Part shown: positions 34,383-43,818 of the stretch, one piece after another
Numbering within the stretch: the stretch's first letter is position 1
Layout: every line of letters starts with the position of its first letter
Assembly: GCA_900315095.1 (NCBI GenBank)
Contig: OMXS01000001.1
Coordinates: 1-64,000 of the forward strand
DNA: 64,000 bases
Source: an uncultured Prevotellaceae bacterium
Lineage (GTDB): Bacteria; Bacteroidota; Bacteroidia; Bacteroidales; Bacteroidaceae
Direction of reading: 5' to 3'
Notes under the pieces: generated by a model
What the model was told of the DNA's origin: nothing
The model's input: only the letters and a program-made list of their open reading frames with translations
Databases searched by the model: none
Program-made: the position numbers and the translations under genes

Positions 34383-35036
34383 TTAGAGTTGTCCTGACTC
34401 CACCATCAGAACTACGCGTTCTGTCAGTCGGTCTTTTCCTTCGGGGTCGTATTTCTTTGTAAGCGAAGCGCCGAAAGTCCAGGCAAATGCCTGATAGAAA
34501 CCTGCCTTCACAGGACCGAGGAATGCCTGCACCAGTTGGTATGACGATGAGTTACACTCTCTATGCACCAGTTTTATCAACAGTTTCCCCTGTGCATAGG
34601 TGAGCTTTTTCATCCTCGGGGTGTATTGCCTCTTTATCGCCTCCTCCACCTTCTTCATGTGTGCATCTTTCGCTTTCTTGTCGGGCAGCGTCTGAAGATA
34701 CTCGTATGTCTCGATGATGATGTTGTTCACCTCCTTCGCTATGGGCAACACCTTCTTCACGTTCTTCACCAGCTGGTTGTATTGTTGCTGCTGTTTCTTG
34801 TCCTTGAACGTTATTTGCGGATAGACATAAATGCGATTCAACTGTACGCACTGTATCGAGTCGCCCTCCTTATCGAGCACACGAGTAACCCTCACCCTCG
34901 GTTCCATAGTGGGATTATCCATATCCACCTCTTTGTCCTCAGGCTTCACATCGTCCTTTTTGTCTGTCTGTGCGCAAACACTAAGGGCGAAGCACCACAT
35001 TAGTGCAATGAATGCTATTCGCGGATTAACTCTCAT
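34383..35036 (-). CDS. DUF4294 family protein (exported)
   Basis: I start the 217-residue protein at 35036 (MRVNPRIAFIALMWCFALSVCAQ, a signal peptide) because the promoter at 35045-35052 lies within the longer frame. The family DUF4294 is Bacteroidetes-specific and of unknown function. The core (about 60-205) is helical and basic with KKLTYAQGKLLIKLVHRE and a C-terminal TKKYDPEGKDRLTERVV. The predicted start site is 0-5 nt from the ATG. Confidence 0.8.
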   Translation of the reverse strand: MRVNPRIAFIALMWCFALSVCAQTDKKDDVKPEDKEVDMDNPTMEPRVRVTRVLDKEGDSIQCVQLNRIYVYPQITFKDKKQQQQYNQLVKNVKKVLPIAKEVNNIIIETYEYLQTLPDKKAKDAHMKKVEEAIKRQYTPRMKKLTYAQGKLLIKLVHRECNSSSYQLVQAFLGPVKAGFYQAFAWTFGASLTKKYDPEGKDRLTERVVLMVESGQL

Positions 35037-35044
35037 ATCGGGGG

Positions 35045-35052
35045 CAAAAATA
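35045..35052 (-). promoter_or_regulatory. -7 box of the DUF4294 gene
   Basis: Minus-strand TATTTTTG, ending 9 nt before the ATG at 35036, which leaves almost no leader. Confidence 0.6.
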
Positions 35053-35094
35053 CATAATAAAACGCACAACAGCCCCTACTTTGACTATATTTAA

Positions 35095-36960
35095 CTATTT
35101 TCGAGGTCCTACAACAACTTTCTTCGTATTTCCGCCTTGCTTGATGACGTAAACACCCTGACGGAGTCCTTCTATACTGTTGCCCATATTGACACCTGAC
35201 ACGTTGAAAACCTCGAAAGGTTTCGCCGCGTCTATCTCTGCCGACTCAATGCCTGAAGGCACATAGGTGTATCCAATACGGTTGTCCATCCACACAAGGC
35301 GGTTCTTGATGTAGTTGCGCACGTTCTCGACTTCTGCCTCGTAACTGCCCCAGATACGCGGATTCTGATGAACATACTCGTTCATTATAGGCCAGCGTTT
35401 GAAGTTCAGTTGCTGAGATGCCTGGAGTTTGGTTTCCATATCATTTACAAATTGCAGAAGGTTCTCTTCTGTCAAACCGCTCTCGCGTGCCTGTCCCCAA
35501 ATCTCCTTTAGTTGGTTTTTCGCCGAAGTGTTATAGATGACAATGTTGTCCACAAAACTCTTCATGTTGCCTGCACAACTGCCGCCGCTACGATAGATGT
35601 AGTCCGTCTTGTTGTTCACGGGATATGTTCGGTTGTCATTCTCAAAAGCGAGGTCGAAGTCCCACACAGGACCAGTATACATCTTATCATTATCGCGGTC
35701 CTTATACATGTAAACACTCCAGTAGGTGTCTGTGTTTCCTGACATCTCGCCCACGAGGAAGTGGCGCAGGAAGGTATTCAGGTCAAGATAGGTCTGCCAT
35801 TGGCTCTCCATCTTGTTGAAATAGTTCTTGATGTAATTATACTGTTCGGTCACTATCTCATCATCACTGGGCGACTTGATAGTGACGGGATTGCCCTTGT
35901 TAGAGTTGAACCACGATGTCTCGTCGTAAGCATAGGCATCCACCTCTACGAAATACCCGCCCGTCAGAGCGGTGCCATCGATGTCGGTAGGTTTCATTTC
36001 CGTAATCTCAACACGCCCAGGGTTCACCTCCACCTGGTCACATAGTTGGTAGCATCCTTTATATTCGCCGTTCAGGAGCACATCAACGGGAGTTCCGTAT
36101 GGAGTATATGGCATTCCCATACGCTTGCTCAATTCAAAAGCAAGCAGGTTGCGCATCAGCGTTTTGTCACCATAGTTGTTTATGAGTGTCCACTTCTTAG
36201 CCTTTGCTGGGGCGTCAAGCACATTCTGCTTCTTGTCGAACTTTATGCGGTATGGTTTCTTGGGGAAAGTGCGAGAGTAATTGCCGCGCTCGCGTGTTCC
36301 ACCCGTTTGTGTCAGCAGTTTAGTGCCGTCGTTTGATATGATGGTTATTAGCGACGGAATATCTGTTTCCTTGTCGAATGGTATCACGCCATTCTCGGTG
36401 TGTATGCTCACCGTTGGGAGGTTGGTAAGCTGACTTAGATGACTGTCGTCTCCCTCTCCTTCATGACCATAGAACTCTATTTCCGCAATGTTGCAACGGG
36501 CATCTGATGGACCTATGTATCGCACATACCTGAAGCCTCTTGAGCAGTCAACATCAGCATGAGATACTGTTCCGATAGTGCCTCGCTCGGTGATGATATA
36601 TAAGGGCAGCGCATCCATGAAATCCGCACTATTGGCCCCTTCGAACACTCCGAGCATTACGCGCTCTTCCCCGTGAACATCGTTGCGCGGAGACCAGCCC
36701 ACCTTAGTTATAACATGTGGTGTTCCCAAGTCGAGTCCTGCCCAAGTGTAACTCCGTTCCCATGAAGCGAAGTAGGTGTTAAGATTGCCATCAAAGGCCA
36801 TATTGCAAGTGTTGGCTGTTGTTGATTGGCTGAAATCACTATAATCAACAGTATATTCGGTGCCTATTACGGTGCCACTGAGTTTCGCGTCCTGTGCCTT
36901 TGCTGTTGTTGAAGTAAGGGCAAGGATGCCGAAAACAGATAAGATGTCAAGTATTCTCAT
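35095..36960 (-). CDS. CotH kinase family protein with discoidin-like domain
   Basis: The 621-residue protein has a signal peptide (cut near AKAQ), an F5/8 type C (discoidin-like) region (about 28-165), and a CotH kinase-like domain (about 185-500) with KKPYRIKFDKKQN and the acidic WDFDLAFEND segment. CotH proteins are atypical kinases that phosphorylate proteins in spores and in some secreted systems. The C-terminus (about 570-621, VFNVSGVNMG...GVYVIKQGGNTKKVVV) looks like a type IX secretion sorting tail, so it is probably exported to the surface. The promoter is at 37005-37012. Confidence 0.85.
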   Translation of the reverse strand: MRILDILSVFGILALTSTTAKAQDAKLSGTVIGTEYTVDYSDFSQSTTANTCNMAFDGNLNTYFASWERSYTWAGLDLGTPHVITKVGWSPRNDVHGEERVMLGVFEGANSADFMDALPLYIITERGTIGTVSHADVDCSRGFRYVRYIGPSDARCNIAEIEFYGHEGEGDDSHLSQLTNLPTVSIHTENGVIPFDKETDIPSLITIISNDGTKLLTQTGGTRERGNYSRTFPKKPYRIKFDKKQNVLDAPAKAKKWTLINNYGDKTLMRNLLAFELSKRMGMPYTPYGTPVDVLLNGEYKGCYQLCDQVEVNPGRVEITEMKPTDIDGTALTGGYFVEVDAYAYDETSWFNSNKGNPVTIKSPSDDEIVTEQYNYIKNYFNKMESQWQTYLDLNTFLRHFLVGEMSGNTDTYWSVYMYKDRDNDKMYTGPVWDFDLAFENDNRTYPVNNKTDYIYRSGGSCAGNMKSFVDNIVIYNTSAKNQLKEIWGQARESGLTEENLLQFVNDMETKLQASQQLNFKRWPIMNEYVHQNPRIWGSYEAEVENVRNYIKNRLVWMDNRIGYTYVPSGIESAEIDAAKPFEVFNVSGVNMGNSIEGLRQGVYVIKQGGNTKKVVVGPRK

Positions 36961-37004
36961 ATCAGAAAAATGCAGTTGTTACGATTAATAATCTATACTG
37001 AGTG

Positions 37005-37012
37005 CAAAGGTA
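37005..37012 (-). promoter_or_regulatory. -7 box of the CotH gene
   Basis: Minus-strand TACCTTTG, 44 bp before the start at 36960, divergent from the acyltransferase promoter. Confidence 0.7.
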
Positions 37013-37072
37013 CTAATATTTTTTTATAATGCAATTCCTCAACACTTTAATAAGGAAAATAATGCGCCGATA

Positions 37073-37104
37073 TTTGGAATTCTCGAATAGTTTGACTACT
37101 TTTG
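37073..37104 (+). promoter_or_regulatory. Promoter of the acyltransferase gene
   Basis: TTTG (37073-37076), 20 bp, TACTTTTG (37097-37104). It ends 8 nt before the ATG at 37113, so the mRNA has almost no leader and earlier in-frame starts are excluded. Confidence 0.65.
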
Positions 37105-37112
37105 TTCGCGTT

Positions 37113-38087
37113 ATGAAACAACGAGTAGAGGAGATAGACTTCCTGCGGTGTGTGTTGATTCTGCTGATGATAACTTTCCACATCGTATATATCGGCGACA
37201 CTTATGGTGCCGCCAAACAGTTCGTTTATACGTTCCACATGCCTGCCTTCCTGCTCGTATCAGGCTATCTTTGCAACACAGCGAAGAGTGCAAAGGAATT
37301 TCTGCGTGCGATGCTTTGGATTTTCATCCCTTATCTCGTGATGGAAACAGGATATGTAGTTATGGCGTCACTTCTGCCCATTCGCGAACATATTGACAAC
37401 CTCACGGCGGGCGTGTTGCTTGAGAAACTCTTCCTTCATCCGCTCGGTCCTTATTGGTATCTGCACACTTGGGTGTTGTGTTCGCTTGTCTATTATGGTG
37501 CGATGAGGATAGGAAACCCTTATCAATCCCTTCAAAAGGCGGAGGAGAAATCTTCCAAGGGAAAGATTGTTCTTAGACTTTTCGTTGCAATTATAGCCTG
37601 TGTGGTGCTTGGCTTTTGTGGTCTTGTGAGCATCCCAAATGCTTTCTATTTCATGGCTGGTGCGGTGTTGAAGCAATTTGGCATAGGATTCTTGCGCGCC
37701 TTCTATCCTGCATTGTGGGCGATAGTGCCCGTTGTGCTTATCTCACTATTCCCGTCTCAACTCGATAGAGCCACTCCTGGCGGCGTTGCCATTGTCTACT
37801 TCATGACATGTTTCCTGCTTTCGCTCTATCGTTTCGTAGTCGAGCGGTTGCGCCAGCCGTTACTTCTGATAGGTCGCAACACCCTTCTACTGCTACTTTT
37901 TTCGCCCATCTTCACCGCACTATCAAAGCTTTATCAGCCATATTTGGTGGGGTTCGACCCTTCTGGCATCGTTTTCTGCATCGTTACCGTTACGGTTGCA
38001 ACTCTCGGAAGTCTTTTAATCGGGAGCATTTCAGACGTTCTGCACCTCTCTCCTTTTTTCTTCGGCAGAAAGAGAATCATCGTTTAG
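37113..38087 (+). CDS. Acyltransferase 3 family membrane protein
   Basis: The 324-residue protein starts at 37113 (MKQRVEEIDFLRCVLILLMI). It has about ten membrane helices and the Acyl_transf_3 features EIDFLRC at the first helix and the TFHMPAFLLVSGYL segment (His about 42). These enzymes transfer acetyl or succinyl groups to surface sugars, as in fucose O-acetylation. The acceptor cannot be read from the sequence. The gene stands alone, divergent from the CotH gene. Confidence 0.85.
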   Translation: MKQRVEEIDFLRCVLILLMITFHIVYIGDTYGAAKQFVYTFHMPAFLLVSGYLCNTAKSAKEFLRAMLWIFIPYLVMETGYVVMASLLPIREHIDNLTAGVLLEKLFLHPLGPYWYLHTWVLCSLVYYGAMRIGNPYQSLQKAEEKSSKGKIVLRLFVAIIACVVLGFCGLVSIPNAFYFMAGAVLKQFGIGFLRAFYPALWAIVPVVLISLFPSQLDRATPGGVAIVYFMTCFLLSLYRFVVERLRQPLLLIGRNTLLLLLFSPIFTALSKLYQPYLVGFDPSGIVFCIVTVTVATLGSLLIGSISDVLHLSPFFFGRKRIIV

Positions 38088-38169
38088 CATACGATTAATG
38101 CCTTTTTATAAGGTGATTAGCCACTAATCGCTCTCTCACTTGTGCCTCCTGGCCATCTCACTTGTATAT

Positions 38170-38271
38170 ATCTGAGCATGCCAGAGATGCTTCCTGACAT
38201 GCTCAGATGTATCTCCTGACAGAGCATCAAGTGCTTTAAACAGAAATGAGCAGTCGTGACTGCTCATTTCT
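38170..38271. terminator. Two hairpins between convergent genes
   Basis: ATCTGAGCATG (38170-38180) pairs with 38198-38208. AGAAATGAGCAGTC (38242-38255) pairs exactly with 38258-38271 (14 bp, 2-base loop). They lie between the ends of the acyltransferase and GH51 genes and probably stop transcription from both sides. Confidence 0.6.
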
Positions 38272-38330
38272 ATGGTTGTTTGTTATTATTCCGTCAAAAA
38301 AGTGTATTACACCTTTTTTATATCTGTTTA

Positions 38331-40316
38331 TCAAAGACTCACCTCCAGCATCACGAATGAATAGGGCTCGAGGTCGAGGTTGAACTTCTTCTGAGCCTTG
38401 ATGGTCTCGGTCTTCGGAGCGATAGGCTGCTTCTCGAAGTTGTTCTCATCGTCGGGCTGGCCGCTCAGAACGGTCTTGGTCATCACCTTCTTCATGCCCT
38501 TGAAACGGCTCAGGTCGATGCTGGCCTTCTTGGCATCGGCGCCGGCATTACAGAGCTTCACGAACAGCTGACGCGTCTTGGTGTTCAGGATGACCGACTG
38601 CTCCTGCAAATCCGTCTTTCCGTCAATCTTCACGCAATCGCCATAGTAATAGTTTCCGCTCGACTGGCCGAACATCTGCTGGATATAGTAGCTGCAGGTC
38701 AGGAACGGGCGCTCGTTGTCGAAGTAAATCAGGTCGGGGTTCCAGTTCGTGGCATTCTTGCGGGCAAACAACGGAGCATAGCTGGTCATGACCACCACAT
38801 CGCCATTGCGCTCCACATGCAGCAGGTAAAGACCTTCAGCCAGCGCGTCAATCAGCTTCTTGTCCTTGGCGGCATACTCACCCAGATACACCTTTGTCTT
38901 GCGGTCACGCGGGTACTTGTCGTACTGACGACTCTTCAGGAAGTAGTCGCGCGGCTCATAGTAGTGCTCGTCCATGATGGGCATTCCCAGTTCGTCGGCC
39001 AGTTTCCATCCGTTCTCATAGTCAGGATTGCCGGGATGTGAGCCGGGACCAGCCGTTCCCACGATGATAATCTCGGGGTGTGCCTTCGTGATGCGCTCAT
39101 ACATATACTTGAAGCGCTCGTTGAACTCGGGCGAAATCCTTTCCTCGTTGCCGATTCCCAGATACTTCAGTCCGAAAGGCTTCGGGTGACCTGCATCAGC
39201 ACGCACCTTACCCCACTTCGTGTTCACGTCGCCGTTGGCCCACTCAATCAGGTCGAGGGCCTCGTTCACCCACTCGTCCATCTCGCTCATGGGCACCACG
39301 TCCTGAGCCTGGTCTTTCATGCCCCAGCCGCCGTTGGTTCCCTGACAGCTCACGCCACAAGGTAGAATGGGCAGCGGTTCCATGTTCAGGTCCTCGCAGA
39401 ACTGGAAATACTCATAGTAGCCCAATCCCATCGACTGGTGGTAGCCCCACGTGTTCTTCAGTCCACGGCGCTGCTCCTTCGGTCCAACGGTAGTCTTCCA
39501 GCGATAGGTGTTCCAAAATCCGTCACCGCCTCCATGAACCACACAACCGCCAGGGAAGCGCATGAACTTCGGATGCAGGTCGGCCAAAGCCTGAGCCAGA
39601 TCCTTGCGCATGCCATGACCCTTATAGGTATCCTCGGGCATCAGCGAAACCATGTCAACATCCATCTCGCCCTGATTCAGCACCAGAATCTGCAGCATGG
39701 CCTTCTTTGACTCTTCCGAGGGAGTCAGCACAACCTCGTATTTCTGCCAATCCTTGCTGCTTACGTCGATGGTAGCCTCGGCCAGCAGTTTCGGGTCCTT
39801 GCCCCACCCCATCTGCGGCTCAGCCAGCACTACGCGGACCTTTTTCGTGTCGTTGTCCACATTGCGGAAGAAAGCAGAGAAATCATATTTGGCCCCGGCC
39901 TTTACGGAAATGCCGTCGAAGCCATCGTTCTGCAGACCGAAACCCTTCCAGCCCTTGTAATCGTAATACTCCTTCACGCGCTCGATATGCAGGCGCATAT
40001 AGGTGGGATTGTTCTTGTTGAGCCCGTTGTCCATGCGAGGAGACATATAGCCCAGCGAGTGTCCGGGACGTACGGCCTTCCAGGCTGTTCCAGGTCCCCA
40101 CCCGTCACGCTCGGCAGGACTGAACTCGAACGAGCCGTTCTGCACCAGTTCCGCATAGAGTCCGCCATCGGCAGCACTACTGATATCCTCGAAGAAGATA
40201 CCGATCAGTTCATCACTAATAGCCTTTCCCCCGGCAGGCGGGTTCATGGCTTTCTGGGCCGACATGCCCAAAGCGGCTGTCATCATGACACCCAGAATGA
40301 ATTGTCTTTTCATCAT
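38331..40316 (-). CDS. GH51 alpha-L-arabinofuranosidase (exported)
   Basis: The 661-residue protein has a signal peptide (cut near MSAQ), an N-terminal carbohydrate-binding-like part (about 100-230) and a GH51 catalytic barrel. The acid/base Glu is in LGIGNEE (about 390) and the nucleophile Glu in YLGEYAA (about 482). It releases arabinose from arabinan or arabinoxylan, consistent with a plant-fibre-degrading gut bacterium. No SusC/SusD genes are nearby, so it is not in a polysaccharide utilisation locus here. All 26 isoleucine codons I read are ATC or ATT; its neighbours use ATA often. That suggests acquisition or strong expression. Confidence 0.93.
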   Translation of the reverse strand: MMKRQFILGVMMTAALGMSAQKAMNPPAGGKAISDELIGIFFEDISSAADGGLYAELVQNGSFEFSPAERDGWGPGTAWKAVRPGHSLGYMSPRMDNGLNKNNPTYMRLHIERVKEYYDYKGWKGFGLQNDGFDGISVKAGAKYDFSAFFRNVDNDTKKVRVVLAEPQMGWGKDPKLLAEATIDVSSKDWQKYEVVLTPSEESKKAMLQILVLNQGEMDVDMVSLMPEDTYKGHGMRKDLAQALADLHPKFMRFPGGCVVHGGGDGFWNTYRWKTTVGPKEQRRGLKNTWGYHQSMGLGYYEYFQFCEDLNMEPLPILPCGVSCQGTNGGWGMKDQAQDVVPMSEMDEWVNEALDLIEWANGDVNTKWGKVRADAGHPKPFGLKYLGIGNEERISPEFNERFKYMYERITKAHPEIIIVGTAGPGSHPGNPDYENGWKLADELGMPIMDEHYYEPRDYFLKSRQYDKYPRDRKTKVYLGEYAAKDKKLIDALAEGLYLLHVERNGDVVVMTSYAPLFARKNATNWNPDLIYFDNERPFLTCSYYIQQMFGQSSGNYYYGDCVKIDGKTDLQEQSVILNTKTRQLFVKLCNAGADAKKASIDLSRFKGMKKVMTKTVLSGQPDDENNFEKQPIAPKTETIKAQKKFNLDLEPYSFVMLEVSL

Positions 40317-40480
40317 ATCTACTTATTTTTGTTTAATAATATGCGATTATGCTACAAAGATATAAATAAAATATCAAACCACCGCATCTTGTTCCTTCAA
40401 ATGCAACAAAAACGCAATTTTTTGACATGCCAGCAAAAAGCAAACAGACTAAATCTCGGTAATAAAAAAGATAAAACCTT

Positions 40481-40512
40481 TGGTTTTTCACTCACTAAAT
40501 CGTAACTTTGCA
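40481..40512 (+). promoter_or_regulatory. Promoter of cysS, copy of a repeated module
   Basis: A TTTG box at 40480-40483 and TAACTTTG at 40503-40510. The whole 32 bp differs at only two positions from 52918-52949, upstream of the GH3 gene, although the genes are unrelated. Confidence 0.7.
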
Positions 40513-40538
40513 CCTTGAAATAATTGCAATTATATTTT

Positions 40539-42029
40539 ATGGAACAGACTTTTTTAATTTATAATACTCTGCACAGGCAGAAGGAGCGTTTTGTGCCATT
40601 ACATGCACCTAATGTAGGTATGTATGTTTGCGGTCCTACAGTTTACGGCGACCCGCATCTGGGACATGCACGACCAGCCATAACGTTCGACATTCTGTTC
40701 AGATATCTTAAGCATCTGGGTTATAAGGTGCGCTATGTGAGGAACATCACAGACGTAGGCCATCTGGAGCATGATGCAGATGAGGGCGACGACAAGATAG
40801 AAAAGAAGGCTCGTCTGGAACAACTGGAACCAATGGAGATAGCACAATATTACACCAACCGCTATCATCAGGCGATGGAGGCACTCAACGTGTTGCCCCC
40901 TTCGATAGAACCACATGCTACAGGACATATCATAGAGCAACAGCAACTGGTGCAGCAGATTCTTGACAACGGCTTTGCATACGTCAGCAACGGCTCGGTT
41001 TACTTCGATATAGAGAAGTATAACAAGCAATTTCATTACGGAAAGTTGAGCGGAAGAAACCTCGATGACGTGATAAACAACTCTCGCGAACTTGACGGCG
41101 TGGGCGAGAAGCGCAATCAGGTGGACTTTGCTCTCTGGAAGAAGGCACAACCCGAGCACATCATGCGCTGGCCTTCGCCGTGGAGCGACGGCTTCCCAGG
41201 ATGGCATTGCGAGTGTACCGCTATGGGACGCAAGTACCTTGGCGACCATTTCGACATCCACGGCGGCGGTATGGACCTCGTGTTCCCGCACCACGAGTGC
41301 GAGATAGCACAAGCAACAGCTGCTCAGGGCGATGATATGGTGAAGTACTGGATGCACAACAACATGATAACCATCAACGGACAGAAGATGGGTAAGTCGC
41401 TCGGTAACTTCATCACGCTGGAACAGTTCTTTACAGGTAACCATGAGTCGCTAGAACAAGCATACGGCCCGATGACCATACGCTTCTTCATTCTTAGCGC
41501 CCACTATCGCGGCACCGTCGACTTCTCTAACGAAGCGCTGAAGGCAAGCGAGAAGGGACTTGAGCGACTGATGCAGGGTATCAAAGACCTGGAGCGCGTG
41601 CAGGTGTCGAAACAATGTGATGCTCAAACAGAAAAAGTGGTGAAAGAACTGCGCCAGAAGTGCTATGACGCAATGAACGACGACATGCAGACGCAGATAG
41701 TGATAAGCCATCTCTTCGAGGCATGCCACACAATAAACATGCTGCTCGACCACAAGGCAACAATATGCGAGGATTGCCTGAAGGAACTCACCGAGGTAAT
41801 GCACCTCTTTGCCTTCGACATCCTTGGCCTTAAGAACACCAGCGGAGCCAACAACGAGGCTCGCGAGGAGGCTTATGGCAAAGTGGTTGATATGGTCCTC
41901 TCGTTGCGTGCCAAAGCAAAGGCAGAGAAAGACTGGGCAACATCTGACAAGATTCGTGACGAACTGGCTGCCGCTGGCTTTGAGGTGAAGGACACCAAGG
42001 ACGGTGCCACATGGAAATTGAACAGATAA
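40539..42029 (+). CDS. cysS: Cysteinyl-tRNA synthetase
   Basis: The 496-residue enzyme charges tRNA-Cys. I choose the ATG at 40539 since the longer frame begins five residues earlier, at a codon without support. The HIGH motif is DPHLGHA (about 36-42), the KMSKS loop is KMGKSLG (about 283-289), and the zinc-binding residues lie in [17 protein letters not shown] and HHECE. The polysaccharide deacetylase follows after only 10 bp. Confidence 0.98.
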   Translation: MEQTFLIYNTLHRQKERFVPLHAPNVGMYVCGPTVYGDPHLGHARPAITFDILFRYLKHLGYKVRYVRNITDVGHLEHDADEGDDKIEKKARLEQLEPMEIAQYYTNRYHQAMEALNVLPPSIEPHATGHIIEQQQLVQQILDNGFAYVSNGSVYFDIEKYNKQFHYGKLSGRNLDDVINNSRELDGVGEKRNQVDFALWKKAQPEHIMRWPSPWSDGFPGWHCECTAMGRKYLGDHFDIHGGGMDLVFPHHECEIAQATAAQGDDMVKYWMHNNMITINGQKMGKSLGNFITLEQFFTGNHESLEQAYGPMTIRFFILSAHYRGTVDFSNEALKASEKGLERLMQGIKDLERVQVSKQCDAQTEKVVKELRQKCYDAMNDDMQTQIVISHLFEACHTINMLLDHKATICEDCLKELTEVMHLFAFDILGLKNTSGANNEAREEAYGKVVDMVLSLRAKAKAEKDWATSDKIRDELAAAGFEVKDTKDGATWKLNR

Positions 42030-42039
42030 CCATAGTGTC

Positions 42040-42828
42040 ATGATATTGCTAAGTTTTGACACCGAGGAGTTTGATGTGCCCAGAGAGCATGGCGTCGATT
42101 ATGACACCTTGAAGGAGGGCATGGAGGTCTCGGTAATTGGAACTAACCGTATACTTGACTTGCTGAAGAGCAACGGTGTAAAAGCGACATTCTTCTGCAC
42201 AGGCAATTTCGCTACTCATGCACCACAGACAATGCAACGCATAATCGACGAGGGGCATGAGGTAGCATGTCATGGTGTTGACCATTGGAATCCAAAGCCC
42301 ACAGACTTCCGCGAGTCAAAACAGATAGTAGAAGGTGTCATTGGAAAAGCCGTCAACGGTTATCGCCAGCCAAGAATGTTCCCTGTGAGTGACGAGGAGA
42401 TAGCAGGTGCTGGATACAAATATAACTCATCGCTGAACCCTGCCTTCATCCCTGGCCGATACATGCACCTTACAGCTCCGCGCACATGGTTTATGAAAGG
42501 CGGCGTGATGCAGATACCTGCCTCTGTTACACCATGGGTTCGCTTCCCCTTGTTCTGGCTCTCACTTCACAACCTACCTTTGAGCATGTATGAGTGGTTG
42601 GTGCGCCGCACATTGAATCATGACGGCTATTTCGTCACATACTTCCACCCGTGGGAATTCTATGACCTAAAGGAGCATCCCGAACTGAAGATGCCGTTCA
42701 TCATCAAGAACCATAGCGGCATGGAACATGTGCAACGTCTCGACCATGTTATAAAGATGCTGAAGAGCCGCGGAAAGGAATTTGTCACATTCTCCACTTT
42801 CGTTGAAAGGGTAAGCAACAAAAGCTAA
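42040..42828 (+). CDS. Polysaccharide deacetylase family protein (ArnD-like)
   Basis: The 262-residue NodB-fold protein has the metal residues in SFDTEEFD (about 5-12) and HGVDHW (about 79-84), and TFFCTGNFA in between. The C-terminal half is of the DUF3473 type. It probably deacetylates an N-acetyl sugar in glycan or lipid-linked sugar processing. The next two genes are a GT2 and, opposite, an ArnT-like transferase, so the substrate may be a lipid-linked aminosugar used for lipid A. That is inference from context. Confidence 0.85.
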   Translation: MILLSFDTEEFDVPREHGVDYDTLKEGMEVSVIGTNRILDLLKSNGVKATFFCTGNFATHAPQTMQRIIDEGHEVACHGVDHWNPKPTDFRESKQIVEGVIGKAVNGYRQPRMFPVSDEEIAGAGYKYNSSLNPAFIPGRYMHLTAPRTWFMKGGVMQIPASVTPWVRFPLFWLSLHNLPLSMYEWLVRRTLNHDGYFVTYFHPWEFYDLKEHPELKMPFIIKNHSGMEHVQRLDHVIKMLKSRGKEFVTFSTFVERVSNKS

Positions 42829-42858
42829 ACGTAAGAATAGGAAAAGATATATTTAATC

Positions 42859-43800
42859 ATGATAAAGCTTGCAACGGTTTCTCCATGCTATAACGAGGAA
42901 GATGTGCTGGAACGTTCGGCAGAACGGTTGACGGAACTCTTCCAGAAAATGGTTGCTGCGGGGAAGATAAGCAGTGACAGTATGATAGTGTTTGTCAATG
43001 ACGGCTCCAAAGACCGTACATGGGACATCATCAGTAGACTGCATGAAAGCAACTCTTTTATAAGAGGCATTGACCTTGCACACAACGTAGGTCACCAAAA
43101 CGCCATAATGGCTGGAATGATGACTGCTAAGGAGTGGGCCGATGCTGTGATTACTATCGATGCCGACTTGCAAGACGATCTCGCCGCGCTGGAAAAGATG
43201 GTAGACTATTGTAACGAGGGCTACGACATCGTTTATGGCGTGAAAGTATCGCGTAAGGCAGACCCTGTGCTTAAGCGTTTCTCTGCGGAGACATTTTATA
43301 AACTGCAGTCGTCGATGGGAGTGAAGAGCATTTTCAATCATGCTGACTTCCGTCTAATGTCGAAGCGTGCCCTCGATATGTTGCAAGGCTACGATGAGCG
43401 CAACCTATACCTTCGCGGTTTGATACCTATGATAGGCTTGAAATCTGCAACTGTCGATGATGTCATAAGTGAACGCGAGGCTGGCAAGTCGAAATATGTT
43501 CTGAGTAAGATGTTCGGTCTGGCTCTTGACGGCATCACATCATTCTCTGTTCGACCCATCTACGGCATCATTTACCTTGGGCTGTTTTTCATTCTCATCA
43601 GCCTAATCATTGGCATATATGTCATTCATGCCTTGTTCTGCGGCACAGCCGTTCCTGGTTGGTCTTCACTCATGCTCAGCGTATGGTTCACTGGTGGAGT
43701 GATAATGATTGCCATCGGTTTAGTCGGCATTTATATCGGCAAGATATACATGGAAGTGAAACACAGACCACTATATAATATAAAAGAGGTGTTGGAATAG
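42859..43800 (+). CDS. GT2 glycosyltransferase with two membrane helices (ArnC/GtrB-like)
   Basis: The 313-residue protein has a GT-A domain (PCYNEEDVL at about 9-17, VNDGSKDRTW, IDADLQDDL as the DxD-type metal site) and two C-terminal helices (about 236-258, 270-292). This is the plan of polyprenyl-phosphate glycosyltransferases such as DPM1, GtrB and ArnC. It lies 30 bp after the deacetylase and faces the ArnT-like gene across a shared terminator. Confidence 0.9.
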   Translation: MIKLATVSPCYNEEDVLERSAERLTELFQKMVAAGKISSDSMIVFVNDGSKDRTWDIISRLHESNSFIRGIDLAHNVGHQNAIMAGMMTAKEWADAVITIDADLQDDLAALEKMVDYCNEGYDIVYGVKVSRKADPVLKRFSAETFYKLQSSMGVKSIFNHADFRLMSKRALDMLQGYDERNLYLRGLIPMIGLKSATVDDVISEREAGKSKYVLSKMFGLALDGITSFSVRPIYGIIYLGLFFILISLIIGIYVIHALFCGTAVPGWSSLMLSVWFTGGVIMIAIGLVGIYIGKIYMEVKHRPLYNIKEVLE

Positions 43801-43817
43801 TCTCCAACACCTTTTTT
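43787..43817. terminator. Terminator between the GT2 and ArnT-like genes
   Basis: AGGTGTTGGA (43787-43796) and TCCAACACCT (43803-43812) with the GT2 stop codon in the loop, then a T-run. A's precede it on the other strand. Confidence 0.85.
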
Positions 43818-43818
43818 G

